A stretch of 5,009 bases of DNA, taken from assembly GCA_017613225.1 (NCBI GenBank), contig JAGAEH010000042.1, positions 1 through 5,009 on the forward strand, read 5' to 3'. Origin of the DNA: Lachnospiraceae bacterium. GTDB lineage: Bacteria; Bacillota; Clostridia; Lachnospirales; Lachnospiraceae. Below the pieces are notes generated by a model. That model saw only the letters and a program-made list of their open reading frames with translations, was not told the origin of the DNA and made no database searches. This document shows, in pieces, positions 2,267 to 5,009 of this stretch. Position numbers and translations under genes: made by a program. Numbering within the stretch: the first letter of the stretch is position 1; each line of letters begins with the position of its first letter.

Positions 2267-5009
2267 CTAAAAGAGCTCCGTTGAAGCCTTTTTCACCTCC
2301 ACCAGATTGGTATGTTGGGGATTTCCCTTGGCCAGCGGCGTGGGCCGGTGGGAGGTCAGCGTGTTGATGTTTCCCCGGACGTCCACTCCGTTCTTGTCCG
2401 GCGTGTACCAGGCGCCTTGAGGCATGGCGCAGACGCCCTTGCAGATGCGGTCCGTCACCAGGGCCTCGATGCGCACCGTGCCCCGGTCGTTGAAGACCTC
2501 CACTTTATCGCCGGTCCGGATGCCGCGGGGCGCTGCGTCCTCCGGATGGGTCCACAGGACGGGCCGCTCCACCTCATCCTGCCATTCGTTGTTGTCGTGG
2601 ATGGAGTGGCAGCGCCGTCTGGTGTGCCAGCCGATCATCTGCAGCGGGAACCGCTCCCGCAGCGGGTCATCCGGCCCCTCGGGGCAGGGGAGGTACTTCG
2701 GGATGGCGGGGATGTCCTCCAGCTGGTCAAAAACCCAGAGCCGCTTGGAGAAGATCTCCACCTTGCCGGAGGGCGTATTGAAAGGATGATGCTCCGGATC
2801 CTCGACGTTTTCTTTGAAGGGGATGCCCAGGACAGGTTTTGTAAACTGCCAGCCGCCGGCTTCGCTGAAGGTCTCAAAATCCGGCAGTTCCGGCTCTTTT
2901 TCTCTCAAAATATCATAGTTTTCCACCAGCCACTGATGCGCGTCCGGCTTGCCTTCGGTAAAAGCGTCGTACAGCCCCAGCTTTTCCGAGACTTCCTTCA
3001 GCCACTCCCACTCGAAGCGGCATTCGAACAGCGGCTCGATCACCGGATTGTTCTTTAAAAAGTAATTGGACCCGGCCCAGGAATGGACGATGTTCTCGCA
3101 CTCGAACACGCTGGGGGCGGGGAGGATCAGGTCCGCGTACCGCGCGCTGGGCGTCATGAAGATGTCGGAGCAGACGATGAATTCGCACTTGGTGTCGTCC
3201 TCCAGGATCCGGATGGTCTCGTTGACATCCGAGTGCTGGTTGACCAGCGTGTTGCTGGCGATGCAGAAGATCATCTTGATGTTGGAATCCAGATGGTCCA
3301 CGCCGGTGAGCCGGTCGGCCCGGGGCGTGAACTTGCTGCCCCGCTCGATGGCCTGGCTCCACAGGAAGGTGGGGATCATGCCGGGGAAGGGGTTGGTGAC
3401 CGTGTCCGTGAACAGCCGGATGTCCGCGTGCTCACGGATCCCGCTGGTGTTGCCGCCGTTGCTGCCGCCGGACCTGCCCAGGTTGCCGGTGAGGCAGGTG
3501 AGCATGGTGATGCCCCGGGCGGTCTGCTCGCCGTTCCCGTGGCGCTGGGCGCCCAGACCCGTGCTGATGCAGGCGGGCTTGGTGGTAGCATAGAGCCTGG
3601 CCAGGCTGCGGATGCGGTCCGCCTCGATCCCGGTGATGGCCTCCGCCCATTCAGGTGTCTTGTGGATGCCGTCCTTCAGGCCGAACAGGTAGCTATGATA
3701 GCTCTCGCCGAAGGGAACGCCCTCTGGCATGTGGGCCTCATCAAAGCCCAGGCAGCAGCGATCCATGAAGGCCTGGTCCTGCAGGCCTTCCGACCAGATC
3801 ACGTAGGCCATGGCGTCCGCCAGGGCGGCGTCGGTGGAGGGCTTGATGGCGAACCAATCGTCCGCGTAGGCCACGGCCGTCTGGGAAAGCCGCGGGTCGA
3901 TGCAGATGATCCGCACGCCCTTTTCCTTCAGCAGGGGGAGATAGTAGTTGCGCTCCGGCCCGAAAATGGACTCCGTGGTATTGTCCGCCCACAGGATCAG
4001 AAGCCTGGTGTTCAGCATGTCCGCGGCGCTGTGGCCGCAGACGGAGGTCCCGAACAGGTACCGGTCGATGTAGCTGACGCAGGCGGAACTGTAGGAGTTG
4101 AAGGCGCCCAAAAAGCCGCCGTCCAGGGACAGCAGGCGCTTGGTCAGGTTGCTGGGACGGAAGATGCCGGTGACGCCGGTGCCGTAGATCACGTAGCGGG
4201 AGGCGGGACCGTAGGCGTCCCGGATCCGGATCCAGTTTTTCACAAGCTCATCCACGGCCTCTTCCCAGGAGATCCGCTCAAAGTGGCCGCTGCCCCGCTT
4301 GCCCACGCGCCGCATGGGGTAACGCAGCCGGCCGGGATTCAGGAATGTTTTGCGATAGCCCCGGCCCCGGACGCAGGCCCGGATCTGAGGGGCGTGAGAG
4401 GGATCGGTGTCGGATCCGATGCGCAGGATGCAGTTCTCCTGTACCGTGGGACGGATCACGCAGATGCCGCCGCAGTTGTTCAGGCCGCCGGTGTTGATGA
4501 CCCGGGCGTGCTCGTCGGGGATGGGGAAAAGGGAAGGAACACCGTCATCAGGGAGGGCGGCTGCTTCCGCGCAGAGTTCCGCCGGCAGATCTTCTTTGGC
4601 CAGCAGGCGGACCAGATCCTCCAGATACTGCTTCAGCCCGTCAAAGATCTCCACCTTTTCCGTAACGCTGCGGCTGATCATCCGCAGGGTTGTCAGTACG
4701 TAGTCGGAGATGAAATCGTCGATAGCCTGAAGAGTGGCGGCGGGGTCCTCTGCCTTTTGACAGCCCCGGGCCAGGTGCAGCAGGAAATAAAGCTGCTCCC
4801 CGATGTAGTCCGGGGGATTTCCCTCGATCCGCAGGGGCTGATAGCCGAAGCGGTGATAGAACCGGATGACGTCCAGCGTGGTCTGGTTGCACAGCACCCG
4901 TTCACCGAAGGCCGCGGAGGCCCAGAGGGGGATCTCCCAGAAGGCATTGGTGCCGCGGAAGACTTCATCATATAAAAGAGCCCAGTCCCGTTCGGAGTGC
5001 GCTTCCCAG
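2267..5009 (-). CDS. TorD-type chaperone fused to DmsA-type molybdopterin oxidoreductase, N-terminus cut off
   Basis: One unbroken frame of 913 visible residues, open at the right edge; numbering here starts at the first full codon (5008). Residues 1 to about 150 are the later part of a TorD/DmsD chaperone, shown by PPDYIGEQLYFLLHLA (65-80) and the preceding QTTLDVIRFYHRFGYQPL. From about 168 to 905 comes a DMSO-reductase-family catalytic chain close to E. coli DmsA/YnfE: RYPMRRVGKRGSGHFERISW, the YSS segment near 306-308 where DmsA carries its Mo-ligand serine, IDPRLSQTAVAYADDW, TPEWAEAITGI, TPSGKVEIFS, and a C-terminal molybdopterin-dinucleotide-binding domain ending RPTPLAKGNPQHTNLVEV. It should reduce a sulfoxide, N-oxide or similar compound. 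FeS ligands Cys179, Cys183 and Cys212 are present, but the first expected cysteine is Gly175. No twin-arginine signal lies at the domain junction. The GTG at 4897 falls inside the TorD domain and is not a start. Substrate is unknown. Confidence 0.92.
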   Translation of the reverse strand, partial: WEAHSERDWALLYDEVFRGTNAFWEIPLWASAAFGERVLCNQTTLDVIRFYHRFGYQPLRIEGNPPDYIGEQLYFLLHLARGCQKAEDPAATLQAIDDFISDYVLTTLRMISRSVTEKVEIFDGLKQYLEDLVRLLAKEDLPAELCAEAAALPDDGVPSLFPIPDEHARVINTGGLNNCGGICVIRPTVQENCILRIGSDTDPSHAPQIRACVRGRGYRKTFLNPGRLRYPMRRVGKRGSGHFERISWEEAVDELVKNWIRIRDAYGPASRYVIYGTGVTGIFRPSNLTKRLLSLDGGFLGAFNSYSSACVSYIDRYLFGTSVCGHSAADMLNTRLLILWADNTTESIFGPERNYYLPLLKEKGVRIICIDPRLSQTAVAYADDWFAIKPSTDAALADAMAYVIWSEGLQDQAFMDRCCLGFDEAHMPEGVPFGESYHSYLFGLKDGIHKTPEWAEAITGIEADRIRSLARLYATTKPACISTGLGAQRHGNGEQTARGITMLTCLTGNLGRSGGSNGGNTSGIREHADIRLFTDTVTNPFPGMIPTFLWSQAIERGSKFTPRADRLTGVDHLDSNIKMIFCIASNTLVNQHSDVNETIRILEDDTKCEFIVCSDIFMTPSARYADLILPAPSVFECENIVHSWAGSNYFLKNNPVIEPLFECRFEWEWLKEVSEKLGLYDAFTEGKPDAHQWLVENYDILREKEPELPDFETFSEAGGWQFTKPVLGIPFKENVEDPEHHPFNTPSGKVEIFSKRLWVFDQLEDIPAIPKYLPCPEGPDDPLRERFPLQMIGWHTRRRCHSIHDNNEWQDEVERPVLWTHPEDAAPRGIRTGDKVEVFNDRGTVRIEALVTDRICKGVCAMPQGAWYTPDKNGVDVRGNINTLTSHRPTPLAKGNPQHTNLVEVKKASTELF

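Noticed and set aside
2312..3058. A 248-residue plus-strand open frame at the reductase 3' end.
   Set aside because: It lies opposite conserved DmsA C-terminal sequence, and its product shows no recognisable motif; it is another GC-driven shadow.
4895..4897. GTG as the start of a separate 876-residue reductase.
   Set aside because: The frame stays open for 37 more codons upstream to the window edge, and those codons (for example WALLYDEVFRG and FWEIPLWAS) fit TorD-type sequence. The GTG sits in the middle of the chaperone domain.
3083..4975. A 630-residue plus-strand open frame opposite the reductase gene.
   Set aside because: It is the antisense shadow of a GC-rich gene with strong codon-position bias. 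Its translation is repetitive in Gly, Val, Asp and Ala with no domain, while the minus strand encodes a clear TorD-DmsA protein.

Overview
This window looks like a piece of an anaerobic, moderately GC-rich bacterial chromosome, most likely a gut-type Clostridium-class Firmicute. That placement is inference: it rests on purine-rich GGGAGG-type ribosome binding sites, a textbook sigma-A promoter, the style of the antitoxin sequence, and a respiratory-type molybdenum reductase. Nothing in the window fixes the genus.

Layout, left to right. (1) Positions 1-723, minus strand: a GC-rich two-gene unit with a GNAT acetyltransferase (316-723) followed by a Nudix hydrolase (301 to 1, cut by the left edge). 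(2) Positions 724-899: a divergent, AT-rich control region. It holds a strong plus-strand promoter (TTGACA, 17 bp, CATAAT) set inside nested inverted and direct repeats, which is a likely operator cluster. (3) Positions 900-2063, plus strand: a low-GC cassette. Its first gene is an XRE-type helix-turn-helix domain fused to a minimal nucleotidyltransferase (MntA-like antitoxin). The second, overlapping by 8 bases, is a HEPN toxin of the HepT family carrying the RX4HXY motif. Third is a 110-residue acidic protein of unknown function. A strong hairpin terminator (2187-2228) closes the cassette and probably also serves the convergent gene. (4) Positions 2267-5009, minus strand: a very GC-rich reading frame, open through the right edge, encoding at least 913 residues. 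It starts within a TorD/DmsD-type chaperone domain and runs without a break into a full DmsA-type molybdopterin oxidoreductase.

How the genes work together. MntA and HepT should form one toxin-antitoxin module: the nucleotidyltransferase would AMPylate the tyrosine of the HepT RX4HXY motif, while its fused HTH domain could bind the repeats over its own promoter. The third cassette gene may be co-transcribed with them. The reductase belongs to anaerobic respiration or sulfoxide/N-oxide-type reduction. Having its own chaperone at the N-terminus and no Tat signal at the domain junction is its most notable trait.

The most rewarding items are the TorD-DmsA fusion, its missing first FeS cysteine, and the HTH-fused MntA with its promoter-embedded repeats. 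The base-composition step between the cassette and both flanks suggests that the toxin-antitoxin segment was acquired horizontally.
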